From Acidimicrobiaceae bacterium (GTDB lineage Bacteria; Actinomycetota; Acidimicrobiia; Acidimicrobiales; Aldehydirespiratoraceae): a stretch of DNA of 64,000 nt. Numbering within the stretch: position 1 is the stretch's first letter; every line of letters begins with the position of its first letter. This document shows, in pieces, positions 1-8,794 of this stretch. Position numbers and translations under genes: made by a program. The notes beneath the pieces are model-generated. The model saw only the letters and a list, made by a program, of their open reading frames with translations. It did not search any database and was not told where the DNA came from. Location of the stretch: assembly GCA_009837445.1 (NCBI GenBank), contig VXTM01000029.1, positions 124,001 through 188,000 of the forward strand, in the 5' to 3' direction.

Positions 1-2
1 TC

Positions 3-731
3 GGCGCCGCGACCGGGCACGGCGCGCGCGTGCTGACCCCGCTCGGAGTGCAGGAGATCCTCGTCACCGACGGAGCGGTGGCGGGAGTGGCCACCGACTC
101 GGGAGAGATCAAGGCTCCGGTGGTCGTGGTGGCCACCGGGGCATGGGCGCCCGACCTGCTCGATCCGATCGGAGTGCGGCTTCCTATCGAGCGACGGCGC
201 CTCGACATGGTCACGCTCGAGCAGGAGCCCGGGGCCCGCGCCCTGCATACCTGCATCACCGACGGCAACTCCAACCTGGTGATCCGCCCCGACATGGGTC
301 GCCGCATCATCGCGGTGGCCTACCCGCCGGAGATGCCCGAGGTTGACGATCCGCTGGCTGACGCCCCGCCGGAGGCTCACCGTGAGCACTGGGTGCGCCT
401 CGAGAAGGCGCTGTCGGAGCGGCTCCCGGCGCTGACCGTCGCCGGGATCGACTCGACCATCAGCGGGGCCTACGACATCACGCCGGACTACCACCCGATC
501 CTGGGGTGGGCCTCCGAGCTCGCCGACGTCGCCGGGCTGTACCTCGCTGTCGGGCTGTCCGGGCACGGGCTCAAGCTGTCCCCGTGCATCGGCGAGGTCG
601 TAGCCGCCCAGGTGCTCGGCGTCGAACAGGTCGGCAGCGCGCCCCGGATCGACGCCGGAGCGCTCAGACCGAGTCGGTTCGCCGACGGCGATCTGATGCA
701 CCTAACCTACGGTCCGAGTGCCCGGGCCTAA
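3..731 (+). CDS. FAD-dependent oxidoreductase, DAO / sarcosine-oxidase-beta type (5' truncated)
   Basis: This is the C-terminal part of a flavoprotein of the glycine/D-amino-acid oxidase (DAO) family. The frame is open to the left edge, so the start and the N-terminal dinucleotide-binding motif lie outside the window. About 243 residues are visible. Family features are the VVVATGAWAPDLL stretch, where the substrate domain returns to the FAD fold, and the C-terminal LYLAVGLSGHGLKLSP motif, which in sarcosine-oxidase-beta relatives packs near the flavin. Such enzymes oxidise secondary or primary amines such as sarcosine, N-methylated amino acids or D-amino acids. The substrate cannot be read from this piece. 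It ends about 200 bases before the signalling operon and is probably the last gene of an upstream transcript. Confidence 0.85.
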   Translation, partial: GAATGHGARVLTPLGVQEILVTDGAVAGVATDSGEIKAPVVVVATGAWAPDLLDPIGVRLPIERRRLDMVTLEQEPGARALHTCITDGNSNLVIRPDMGRRIIAVAYPPEMPEVDDPLADAPPEAHREHWVRLEKALSERLPALTVAGIDSTISGAYDITPDYHPILGWASELADVAGLYLAVGLSGHGLKLSPCIGEVVAAQVLGVEQVGSAPRIDAGALRPSRFADGDLMHLTYGPSARA

Positions 732-781
732 GAGGCCGAGCGAATAGGCAAGCCGATGCGGTCCATACGGCGTGAGGCCGT

Positions 782-819
782 GGCCCGAGCGGCCCGTGAG
801 CGAAGCGAACAAGAGCGGG
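782..819 (+). repeat. Dispersed 38-bp repeat, copy 1 (intergenic)
   Basis: First of five copies of a 38-bp element. It carries the blocks GGCCCGAGCGGCCCG and GAGCGAAGCGAAC and ends in AAGAGCGGG. It lies between the truncated flavoprotein gene and the STAS gene. The other copies are near 17369, 43886, 56404 and 62823. Confidence 0.8.
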
Positions 820-939
820 AGTGACGCCGTTGCGACGCGAGGGATTCCCGCCTATCCGCGCTTGCTCTGAGGTAGATTCCGATGGTCAGGTACAGTTGAG
901 TCGGCTACAGGCGATCTTGCTGTCAGGGAGAGTTCACGA

Positions 940-1278
940 ATGGGGATCAACGCGGAGCGAGCGGACGGAACCGTGATCGCGAAGGCCGACGGCCGCATCG
1001 ACAGTTCCAACTCGCGGGAGTTCCACTCCGAGTTGGAGGCCGTGGTGGCGGACTCCGACGCAGCGCTGGTTCTTGACTTCGAGGACGTCGCGTACATCAG
1101 CAGCGCCGGGATGCGAGTCATACTGCTGACAGCAAAGAGTCTCCAGAAGTCTGGAACGAAGTTCGCTCTCTGCTCGATGGACGACTCCATTCGTGAGGTC
1201 TTCAAAATCAGCGGCTTCGACAAGATCATTGAGATTCATCATTCCCAAGCCGAGGCACTCTCAGCGGTTAGTGCATAG
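940..1278 (+). CDS. STAS-domain anti-sigma factor antagonist (RsbV/SpoIIAA type)
   Basis: A 112-residue single-domain STAS protein, the usual size for RsbV/SpoIIAA antagonists. The LDFEDVAYISSAGMRVIL stretch (about residues 45-62) is the family signature. Ser55 aligns with the serine that the partner kinase phosphorylates in RsbV. Unphosphorylated STAS proteins bind the RsbW-like kinase and free its client, usually a sigma factor. It is preceded by a purine-rich ribosome site (cagggagag). It is followed 31 bases later by a receiver-PP2C phosphatase and then by the kinase, so the partner-switch trio is complete. No sigma factor lies in this operon, so the final output is unknown. Confidence 0.9.
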   Translation: MGINAERADGTVIAKADGRIDSSNSREFHSELEAVVADSDAALVLDFEDVAYISSAGMRVILLTAKSLQKSGTKFALCSMDDSIREVFKISGFDKIIEIHHSQAEALSAVSA

Positions 1279-1309
1279 GTAGAACTTCACTTCGCGAAAG
1301 AGGACCCGA

Positions 1310-2482
1310 ATGACGACGACCGAATCGCGGCAGAAGCACAAGATCCTCGTAGTCGATGACGAGCCGGATCTAGAGCCTCTGATGCTGCAGAGGATGCGGC
1401 GGTACATACGGACTGGCGTCTACGAATTCGTCTTTGCCAGGAACGGTGTCGAAGCACTAGAGGCTCTCGATATGGACGAGTCGATCGACATGGTGCTGTC
1501 GGATATCAACATGCCGAAGATGGACGGACTCACGCTCCTCGAGAGGATCCCGGACGTGGCTCCGGACATCCGCGCCGTAATCATCTCCGCGTACGGCGAC
1601 ATGAAGAACATCAGAATCGCCATGAATCGGGGCGCCTTCGATTTCGTCACCAAGCCGGTCGACTTCGACGACCTCAAGTTCACGATCGACCGGACACTGC
1701 AGCACATACGTGAGTGGCGAGAGGCTCTCAGCGCGAGAGACAAACTCGTCGTGCTTCAGAATGAACTGAACGTCGCAAGCATGATGCAGCAGTCCATTCT
1801 TCCCAACAAGTTCGCCCGGAATGACGACTACAAGCTGTTCGGCACCATGCAGCCCGCCCGCAACGTGGGCGGCGACTTCTTCGACGTGGTGGGCCTGTCC
1901 GACGGCAAGGTGGGACTGGCCATCGCCGACGTCTCCGGCAAGGGAGTCCCGGCGGCGCTGTTCATGATGTCGAGCCGCACGCTGCTGAAGGGCGCGGCCA
2001 TGCGAGCCGACGGCCCCGGGGAGGCACTCTCCGAAGTGAACGATGTGCTCAACGAGGACAACGACGCCTGCATGTTCGTCACGATGATCTACGCGGTGTA
2101 CGACCCCGAGACCGGAGAACTGACCTACGCCGACGGCGGCCATGATCCCCCGCTCGTCGTGCACGCTGACGGGTCCACCACCCAGCTTCCCGTGACCGAG
2201 GGCCTTGCCTTGGGGGTGCTGCCGGGATTCGACTACCACCAGCATTCACACCGGCTGGAGCCCGGCGACACCGTCGTCCTCTACACCGACGGCGTGACCG
2301 AGGCGATCAACAGCGAGGAGGAGCAGCTCGGGCTGCATCGCCTGCGCGAGGCCTTCGAACAGAACCCACCACAGGACGCGGAGGACGCCGGGCATCGGGT
2401 CATCGACCTTGTGAACGAGTTCGCCGGGGACGTGCCCCAGTTCGATGACACGACCTGCCTGGTCCTGCGTCGAGAAGCCTGA
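1310..2482 (+). CDS. Response regulator with PP2C-type (SpoIIE/RsbU) phosphatase domain
   Basis: A 390-residue cytoplasmic protein. Residues 10-130 form a receiver domain with acidic pocket D16/D17, phosphoacceptor D65 in the LSDINMPKMDG motif, and the conserved lysine K115 in VTKPVDF. After a helical linker comes a SpoIIE-type phosphatase domain with the metal-binding motifs GGDFFDV, ADVSGKG, YADGGH, YTDGVTEA and FDDTT, so it should be catalytically intact. By analogy with RsbU and RssB-like relatives, phosphorylation of the receiver would switch on removal of phosphate from the STAS partner at 940-1278. The histidine kinase at the end of the same operon is the obvious phosphodonor, by inference. 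Confidence 0.92.
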   Translation: MTTTESRQKHKILVVDDEPDLEPLMLQRMRRYIRTGVYEFVFARNGVEALEALDMDESIDMVLSDINMPKMDGLTLLERIPDVAPDIRAVIISAYGDMKNIRIAMNRGAFDFVTKPVDFDDLKFTIDRTLQHIREWREALSARDKLVVLQNELNVASMMQQSILPNKFARNDDYKLFGTMQPARNVGGDFFDVVGLSDGKVGLAIADVSGKGVPAALFMMSSRTLLKGAAMRADGPGEALSEVNDVLNEDNDACMFVTMIYAVYDPETGELTYADGGHDPPLVVHADGSTTQLPVTEGLALGVLPGFDYHQHSHRLEPGDTVVLYTDGVTEAINSEEEQLGLHRLREAFEQNPPQDAEDAGHRVIDLVNEFAGDVPQFDDTTCLVLRREA

Positions 2483-2490
2483 TCGCCGTC

Positions 2491-2922
2491 ATGCTGTTCC
2501 TGAGAGCCGACACCAACAGTGAGGTGCGCAAGACCAGCTACAACGAGCTGGCTGACCTGGTGGCCGCTATCGAGGAACTGGGCGAGGAGGACGGCTGGTC
2601 GGGCGAGCTGACCTTTCGTATCAGCCTGGTGGTGGACGAGTTGGCGCAGAACGTCGTGGACTATGCGTACATCGACACGCCCGGGGACGTGGAGGTGGCG
2701 GTCACGTCCACCGACGAGACGGTGGTCATCGAGATCACCGACGAGGGCAAGCCGTTCGACCCGCTGACCGAAGCACCCGCTCCGGACCTGACGTCGCCGA
2801 TCGAGAGCCGCCCGATCGGCGGCCTGGGAGTGCACTTCACGAAGACCCTGATGGACGACGTCGAGTACCGCAGGGAGTCCGGCCAGAACCGTCTGAGGAT
2901 CGTTGCCCGCAAGGTGAAATGA
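2491..2922 (+). CDS. Anti-sigma factor-type serine kinase (RsbW-like, HATPase_c_2)
   Basis: A 143-residue GHKL-fold ATP-binding protein. The N-box DELAQNVVDYAY (about residues 50-61), the G1 motif DEGKPFDP and the G2 motif GGLGVHF are all visible. Size and domain match RsbW/SpoIIAB kinases, which phosphorylate the STAS partner and hold a client protein. It starts 8 bases after the phosphatase gene. Its stop overlaps the next gene's start (ATGA), so it is firmly in the operon. The client could be a sigma factor elsewhere or another effector; nothing here decides it. Confidence 0.9.
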   Translation: MLFLRADTNSEVRKTSYNELADLVAAIEELGEEDGWSGELTFRISLVVDELAQNVVDYAYIDTPGDVEVAVTSTDETVVIEITDEGKPFDPLTEAPAPDLTSPIESRPIGGLGVHFTKTLMDDVEYRRESGQNRLRIVARKVK

Positions 2923-4187
2923 GCCGGCCGCTTCGCCTCCCGACGGCAGGCATCCGGCTCGCTCTCGCGGCCTCGCTGCTTCTGGCCGCGTGCGCATCCG
3001 AGGACGCGATCGAGGAGGGACCGGGTCCCAGCACTGCTGCGGCGCCCACCGCGCCCGGCGCCTCCCAGGAGTCGATGGTCGGCCTATCGGACGACCGCAT
3101 CCTGTTCGGGCAGTCGGCGGCATTCAGCGGCCCCGCCCAGGAGCTCGGCAAGAACATGCAGCTTGGAATCCTGGCCGCGTTCGACGAGGTGAACCGGCAG
3201 GGCGGCGTCCACGGACGCGTCCTGGAACTGCAGTCCCTGGACGACGCGTACGAACCCGAGGACGCGATCGTGATGACCCGCCACCTCATCGAGCAGGAGC
3301 AGGTGTTCGCCTTGATCGGCGCGGTCGGCACGCCGACGTCGCGCTCGGCCACGCCGATCGCGCGTGACTCCGGGGTCCCGTACATCGCGCCCTTCACCGG
3401 CGCAGCCTTCCTGCGCGACGACGAGTGGGACAACATCATCAACCTGAGAGCCTCGTACAACCAGGAGACCGAGGAGATGGTCGCCCGGCTCACCGACGAC
3501 CTGGGCATCACCCGGGTCGGTGTCATGTACCAGAACGACTCGTTCGGCCGGGCCGGCTTCCGGGGCGCGGTCGCGGCGCTGGCACGGCGCGACATGGAGC
3601 CGGTGTCGATCGGGATCTACCCGCGCAACACCACCGCAGTGAAGACGGCCTTGCTGGACCTGCGGCTCGGAGAGCCCGAGGCGGTGATCATGATCGGTGC
3701 CTACGAGCCAGTCGCGAGGCTGATCTCCTGGGCCCGCCGCACCGACATGGACCCGGTGTTCATGACGGTCTCCTTCGTCGGCAGCAACGCGCTGGCCCAG
3801 GAGCTCGGACCGGACGGAGCGGGAGTGCTGGTCACCCAGGTGGTGCCGTTCCCGGAGGACGACTCGCTGCCCGTCGTGCATGCCTATCTGGAGGCCCTGG
3901 CCGCCCATGACCCGGCGGCCGAGCCGGGGTTCGTGTCCCTGGAGGGCTATCTGGCCGGGCGCATGGTGATCAGCGCGCTGCAGGAGTGCGGTGCGGACGT
4001 CCAGCGATCCTGCCTGCTCGACCAGTTGATCGACCGCGGGAGCTACGACATCGACGGATTCGAGCTGCAGTTCGGAGAAGGCGACAACCAGGGCTCCGAC
4101 GAGGTGTTCCTGACGGTGATCGGCTCCGACGGTGAGTACCACCCGGTGCACACGTTGCACGAGACCGCCATATGGGTGATCGAATGA
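2919..4187 (+). CDS. Lipoprotein with LivK-type periplasmic binding fold, in a signalling operon
   Basis: A 422-residue protein with an N-terminal signal sequence ending in a lipobox (LLLAAC, Cys about residue 25), a short Ser/Pro/Ala linker and a type-I periplasmic binding fold (Peripla_BP_6). Family features include DDRILFGQSAAFSGPAQ at the start of the fold and GVMYQNDSFGRAGF in the middle. Proteins of this fold bind amino acids, amides or short acids. No permease or ATPase is nearby. Instead the gene overlaps the kinase gene on its left and the histidine kinase gene on its right by 4 bases each. That argues for a ligand sensor presenting its bound state to the histidine kinase, as in LuxP/LuxQ or TorT/TorS, rather than a transport component. 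The role is inferred. Confidence 0.88.
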   Translation: MSRPLRLPTAGIRLALAASLLLAACASEDAIEEGPGPSTAAAPTAPGASQESMVGLSDDRILFGQSAAFSGPAQELGKNMQLGILAAFDEVNRQGGVHGRVLELQSLDDAYEPEDAIVMTRHLIEQEQVFALIGAVGTPTSRSATPIARDSGVPYIAPFTGAAFLRDDEWDNIINLRASYNQETEEMVARLTDDLGITRVGVMYQNDSFGRAGFRGAVAALARRDMEPVSIGIYPRNTTAVKTALLDLRLGEPEAVIMIGAYEPVARLISWARRTDMDPVFMTVSFVGSNALAQELGPDGAGVLVTQVVPFPEDDSLPVVHAYLEALAAHDPAAEPGFVSLEGYLAGRMVISALQECGADVQRSCLLDQLIDRGSYDIDGFELQFGEGDNQGSDEVFLTVIGSDGEYHPVHTLHETAIWVIE

Positions 4188-6442
4188 TCGACGACCCCAT
4201 CGCAGGCCCAGCGCCCACAGACGACCCCATCGCAGGCCCAGCGCCCACAGACGACCCCATCGCAGGCCCACCCGCTGACGAGGCCGCCAGGTCGCTGGGG
4301 ATCTGGTCGCGCATCTCCACCAAGCTCTACCTGGGCATCGGTGGGGCGGTCGCCATGACCCTGGCCGCGAGCCTTGTCGGCTGGTTCTCGTTCAACCGGG
4401 TCGGCGATGCCCAGGCCCGAGTCAACGAGGGCAGCGTGCCCGAACTTGCCGCCGCTTTCGGCGTCGCGCAGTACGGCGGGATCCTGGCCAACGCAGCCCC
4501 CAGCCTGGCCGCGGCCTCGTCATCCCTCGAGCTCTTCCAGGAGGGGCAGCGGGTGGATCAGACCGTGCTCACCTTCGAGGATCAGATGGCGGTCCTGGAG
4601 CAGAGCGAGAGCGACCCTGCCAGCGTCGCACAGCTCCGACAGAGCGCCGACATGCTCATCTCCAACATCGAGGAGATCCGCAGCGAGGTCTCTACGCGAC
4701 TCCAGCTGATTGATCAACGGGTCGCCCAGCAGGGAGAGCTGGTGGGGTTGCGGAACCAGGTGAGCGCGGTGCTGGTCCCCGCCATCGACGATCAGCTCTT
4801 CTACACCTTCACGGGCTACATCGAGTTGGACGAGCCTCCGGTCGCCCGATCCGAGCACTTCTCAGAGGCGGAGGTGTTCCGGTACCGGCGCCTGGCCGAG
4901 TTGGAGGCTGACGCCAACATCGCCTCGGACCTGCTGGCGACCGCGTTCACCCTCTCCGACGAGAGTCTGCTGGAGCCGCTCAGGGAACGATTCGAAGTGG
5001 CCGCCAGCCGGATCCAGCGGAACTTGGCGACGCTGGCGGGCACGCGGTTCCACGCCGACGCGGCACCCATCTTCTCACGAATCGACGAGTTGGGGCTCGG
5101 CACCAACAACTCTTTCAACCTGGCTGCGAGTGAGTTCGCGATCCTGGAACGCAATGAGGAACTGCTCGTCCAGAACAACGAACTGGCGCGGACGCTGGTA
5201 GAGGAAGTCGACGACCTGGTGCGTGACTCCCAGGCACGAGCCGCGGAGGCCACCGACGCGTCCGAGCAGGCCATCACCACGGCCCGGTCGATCCTGCTGG
5301 CGATCAGCGCTGTGAGCGTCCTGGGGGCGCTCCTGATCGTCTGGCTGTTCGTCGGCAGAGTCCTGGTGCGACGCATCGGCCTGCTGTCGGACTGGATGCG
5401 CCGGATGGCCGGCGGCGACCTCGAGGTGATCGTCCCGATCAGCGGCCGGGACGAGGTCGCCGACATGGCCGCCACGCTGGAGGTGTTCCGGCGCCACGCC
5501 CTGGAGGTGCAGCGCCTCAACCTGGTGGAGCAGCTCGCCGACGAGTTGCAGGGCAAGAACGAAGAGCTCGAAGGGGTCCTGGCCGAGCTGCACAAGGCCC
5601 AGGACCAGATAGTGACACGAGAGAAGCTGGCCGCCCTCGGCGAGCTCACCGCCGGCGTCGCCCACGAGATCAAGAACCCGTTGAACTTCGTCAAGAACTT
5701 CGCAGAGGCCTCCGGGGAGCTCATCGACGAGCTCAAGGAATTGCTCGAGGACATCGGCGGCGATCTCAGCGACGACAACAAGGACTACATCAACGAGATC
5801 GCGGGCGATCTGACCGGCAACGTGGAGCGCATCCGCTCCCACGGCGAGCGGGCCGACCGGATCGTGCGCGACATGCTCATGATGGGCCGCGACTCCGGTG
5901 AGTGGCAGCTCACCGACATCAACGGCCTCATCGAGCAGCACGCCCAGCTGTCCTTCCACAGCGCCAGGGCACTGGATCCCGACTTCCAGCTGGACATCCA
6001 GCAGGACTTCGACCCGGACGTCGGCTCGCTGACGGTCATCGCCCAGGATCTGGGGCGGGTCTTCCTGAACATGGTGACCAACGCCGGCCATGCAACCAAG
6101 GAGCGCCACCTCTCCGAGATCGCGGCCGGCAATGAGGCATTCCAGCCGACCATCTGGCTCAAGACGGTGCGGTCCAACGAGCACATCGAGGTCCGCATCC
6201 GCGACAACGGCACCGGGATGCCACCCGACGTCATCGAGAAGATCTTCAACCCGTTCTTCACCACCAAGCCCACCGATCAGGGCACCGGGCTGGGCCTCTC
6301 AATCTCGAGCGACATCGTGCGCCGCCACGGCGGCAACATCGCCGTCGAGTCCGAGCCGGGCGAGTTCACCGAGATGATCATCACCCTGCCGATGGAGGCA
6401 CCCGCGGAGGCCAGCGCCACCGACGGCGACACCTGGGTCTAG
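4184..6442 (+). CDS. Membrane-bound sensor histidine kinase
   Basis: A 752-residue kinase. The start at 4184 overlaps the previous stop as ATGA and is preferred to the in-frame ATG at 4172. Order of parts: a proline/aspartate-rich cytoplasmic N-terminus built from a 10-residue repeat, a membrane segment at about 49-71, an extracytoplasmic helical domain of about 300 residues, a second membrane segment at about 369-391, HAMP, a coiled coil, a HisKA domain with GVAHEIKNPLNF (His494), and an ATPase domain with RDNGTGMPP and the G2 motif GTGLGLSIS. It is expected to autophosphorylate on His494 and, by context, donate to the receiver-PP2C protein at 1310-2482. The preceding binding-protein lipoprotein probably docks on the large outside domain. 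Its stop codon overlaps the stop of the convergent MMPL gene. Confidence 0.92.
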   Translation: MIDDPIAGPAPTDDPIAGPAPTDDPIAGPPADEAARSLGIWSRISTKLYLGIGGAVAMTLAASLVGWFSFNRVGDAQARVNEGSVPELAAAFGVAQYGGILANAAPSLAAASSSLELFQEGQRVDQTVLTFEDQMAVLEQSESDPASVAQLRQSADMLISNIEEIRSEVSTRLQLIDQRVAQQGELVGLRNQVSAVLVPAIDDQLFYTFTGYIELDEPPVARSEHFSEAEVFRYRRLAELEADANIASDLLATAFTLSDESLLEPLRERFEVAASRIQRNLATLAGTRFHADAAPIFSRIDELGLGTNNSFNLAASEFAILERNEELLVQNNELARTLVEEVDDLVRDSQARAAEATDASEQAITTARSILLAISAVSVLGALLIVWLFVGRVLVRRIGLLSDWMRRMAGGDLEVIVPISGRDEVADMAATLEVFRRHALEVQRLNLVEQLADELQGKNEELEGVLAELHKAQDQIVTREKLAALGELTAGVAHEIKNPLNFVKNFAEASGELIDELKELLEDIGGDLSDDNKDYINEIAGDLTGNVERIRSHGERADRIVRDMLMMGRDSGEWQLTDINGLIEQHAQLSFHSARALDPDFQLDIQQDFDPDVGSLTVIAQDLGRVFLNMVTNAGHATKERHLSEIAAGNEAFQPTIWLKTVRSNEHIEVRIRDNGTGMPPDVIEKIFNPFFTTKPTDQGTGLGLSISSDIVRRHGGNIAVESEPGEFTEMIITLPMEAPAEASATDGDTWV
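4191..4270 (+). repeat. In-frame 30-bp tandem repeat at the 5' end of the histidine kinase gene
   Basis: Identical 30-bp units at 4191-4220 and 4221-4250, then a 20-base partial third unit to 4270. Each unit encodes DDPIAGPAPT. The copies are base-perfect, which indicates recent slippage or ongoing length variation. Confidence 0.95.
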
Positions 6443-8754
6443 GAGGTCGAGCGCTCGGCACTCCCCTCGACGTCGAGGTTGGGCAGGATCCGGTCCAGCC
6501 AGGCCGGCAGCCACCAGTTGCGGGCCCCGAGCAACTCCATGGTCGAAGGCACGATGAGCATCCGGACGAGGCTGGCGTCGACGGCTACCGCCGCCGCCAG
6601 GCCGAGACCGAACATCTTGATGGCGCGCTGGTCCTCAAGCACGAAGCTCCCGAACACGAACACCATGATCAGCGCGGCGGCCGTGATGACCCGGGCCGTG
6701 GCGGCGAGGCCGTCGGCCACGGAGTTCACCGCGTCGCCGGTGCGCTCGAACTCCTCCTTCATCCGCGACAGCAGGAAGACCTCGTAGTCCATCGACAGGC
6801 CGAACAGCACCGCGAACAGCATCATCGGCATGAACGGCTCGATCGGTCCCGGCTCGACTCCCACGAGACCGCCCAGCCAGCCCCACTGGAACACGGCCAC
6901 CAGAACGCCGTAGGCCGCGCCGATCGAGAGCATGTTCATGATGACCGCCTTGAGCGGCACTACCAGCGAGCGGAACACGGCCATCAGCAACAGGAACGAG
7001 GCGCCCAGCACCGCGATGAAGAAGACCGCGGTGCGCGACTTCAGGAAGTCGCTGACATCAGCCTTCACCGCCACCAGCCCGGTGATCGCGGGCTCCAGGC
7101 CCGTGCCCGCGGTGGCTGCGGGGATCACCGCGGCGCGGAGATGCTTGACGAGCTCCTCGGTCTCGGCGGCCTGAGGCCCGGTCGCCGGCCGGACCTCGAT
7201 GGCGGCTGCGGTCGGCGCCAGCGGGCTGTTCGGGATGGCCGGGCTGACGAATACGACTCCGTCGGTAGCCGCTAGGGCCTGTCCCAGACGGTTCAGCTCG
7301 GCCATCTGGGAGCTTCCCGATACCTCGGTCACCACCAGCAAGGGACCGTTGGCGCCCACTCCGAAGCCGTCGACCAGCAGGTCATAGGCCTTCCGGGTCG
7401 TGGTTTCGGCGGCGTAGTTGCTCTCGTCCGCGAAGCCGAACCGCAGAGCCAGCACCGGCGCGGCCAGCAGCAGCAGGAGCAGGGTGCCGCCGACGGCGAA
7501 CACCCAGGGCCGGGCCTGCACGGTGCGGCTCAGGCGGTACCACCCGGTCTCACGCAGCGGCCGGACCTGACGTGGCTCCAAGCGCCTTCGCAGCGGGTTG
7601 CGGTCCCGCCCGAAGAGTCCGATCACCAGCACGATGATCGCCGCGGGCAAGGCTCCGGCCAGTGGCTCGATACCGGCCCCGAATCCGAACAGGGACACGC
7701 TCAGGAGGACGGCGGCCACCATTCCCCGGACGCGGGTGACGGTCATGCGGTCGCCCAGCAGGACGATGAGCGAGGGCAGCAGCGTCACCGATCCGACCAT
7801 CACCACCGCCACTGTGGCGGCTGCGGCCACTCCGAAACCGGTGACGAACGGGATGCCGATGAACAGCATCCCCAGCAGCGACACGACGACGGTCGCTCCC
7901 GCGAAGATGACGGACCTGCCGGCGGAGTCGAGCGCCACCACTAGCGCCTGCTCACGCCCGTGACCCTCGCCCAGAGCGTCCCGGTAGCGGGTGATGATGA
8001 ACAGGGCGTAGTCGATCCCCACCCCCAGCCCGATCATCAAGCCGATGGCCGGCGCGAAGTCGGGCACGGTCATGAAGTTGCTGAAGGCGATGATGGCCGC
8101 TGCGCCGATCCCGACGGTGACCAGCGCCGCGCCGACGGTCACTCCCATGGCCACCACCGAGCCCAGCACGGCGATCAGGATGAAGACGGCGAAGGCCAAC
8201 CCGATGGCCTCGGACTCGGGCGGCCGCAACTCTGCGAACCAGATGCCGCCGACCTGAACATCGAGCCCATCGATGGAATGCAGGTCGAGTTCTTCGATCA
8301 GGCCCTCGATGGTCCTCCCCATGTCCTGGGCCTCAGTGCCGCTCGTGCCGGGTTCCAGGCTCACGTCGGCGTATGCGATCCGGCCCGCCTCGGGGCCGTC
8401 ACGGGCGATGCGGAGCGGTCCTACCAGCGGGTCGTAGGGCGAGATCAAGCTGGTCTCCTCCAGCGCCCTCACCCGATCGAACAGGTCGTCCATCGCAGCT
8501 CTCACCGCAGGATCGTCGACCCCCTGCTCCGCCCGGAACACGATGGTCCCGCCGGGGCCAGCACCCGCGCCGGAGAAATGGCGCTTGAGGAGGTCGTTCC
8601 CGTCGTGGCTCTCGGTGCCGGCAATGGCCAGGTCGCCGCTGTAGGCCTCCCCGAGGTTCCTGGCGATACCCAGGATCGCGAACAGGATCAGGAGCCATGT
8701 GACCACGCCCCACCACGGGTGGGCGAAGCACCAGCGAGCCAGCCGGACGTACAT
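6439..8754 (-). CDS. MMPL/RND-family transporter
   Basis: A 771-residue integral membrane protein with the two-fold MMPL layout: one membrane helix, a large outside loop (about residues 40-185), a block of membrane helices, a second outside loop and a final block. The motifs GLGVGIDYALFIITRYR and GLSMDYEVFLLSRMKEEF, one in each half, carry the aspartate-tyrosine pair typical of MmpL proton-driven exporters. Actinobacterial relatives export lipids or hydrophobic compounds and may also take part in drug efflux. It lies 40 bases downstream of the MpaB/Lcp-type oxygenase on the same strand, so the two may be co-transcribed. The substrate is not deducible. Confidence 0.92.
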   Translation of the reverse strand: MYVRLARWCFAHPWWGVVTWLLILFAILGIARNLGEAYSGDLAIAGTESHDGNDLLKRHFSGAGAGPGGTIVFRAEQGVDDPAVRAAMDDLFDRVRALEETSLISPYDPLVGPLRIARDGPEAGRIAYADVSLEPGTSGTEAQDMGRTIEGLIEELDLHSIDGLDVQVGGIWFAELRPPESEAIGLAFAVFILIAVLGSVVAMGVTVGAALVTVGIGAAAIIAFSNFMTVPDFAPAIGLMIGLGVGIDYALFIITRYRDALGEGHGREQALVVALDSAGRSVIFAGATVVVSLLGMLFIGIPFVTGFGVAAAATVAVVMVGSVTLLPSLIVLLGDRMTVTRVRGMVAAVLLSVSLFGFGAGIEPLAGALPAAIIVLVIGLFGRDRNPLRRRLEPRQVRPLRETGWYRLSRTVQARPWVFAVGGTLLLLLLAAPVLALRFGFADESNYAAETTTRKAYDLLVDGFGVGANGPLLVVTEVSGSSQMAELNRLGQALAATDGVVFVSPAIPNSPLAPTAAAIEVRPATGPQAAETEELVKHLRAAVIPAATAGTGLEPAITGLVAVKADVSDFLKSRTAVFFIAVLGASFLLLMAVFRSLVVPLKAVIMNMLSIGAAYGVLVAVFQWGWLGGLVGVEPGPIEPFMPMMLFAVLFGLSMDYEVFLLSRMKEEFERTGDAVNSVADGLAATARVITAAALIMVFVFGSFVLEDQRAIKMFGLGLAAAVAVDASLVRMLIVPSTMELLGARNWWLPAWLDRILPNLDVEGSAERSTS

Positions 8755-8794
8755 CAGCCCCTACCGGTCGGCCAAGGGTCGCCCGCTCCCCGCC

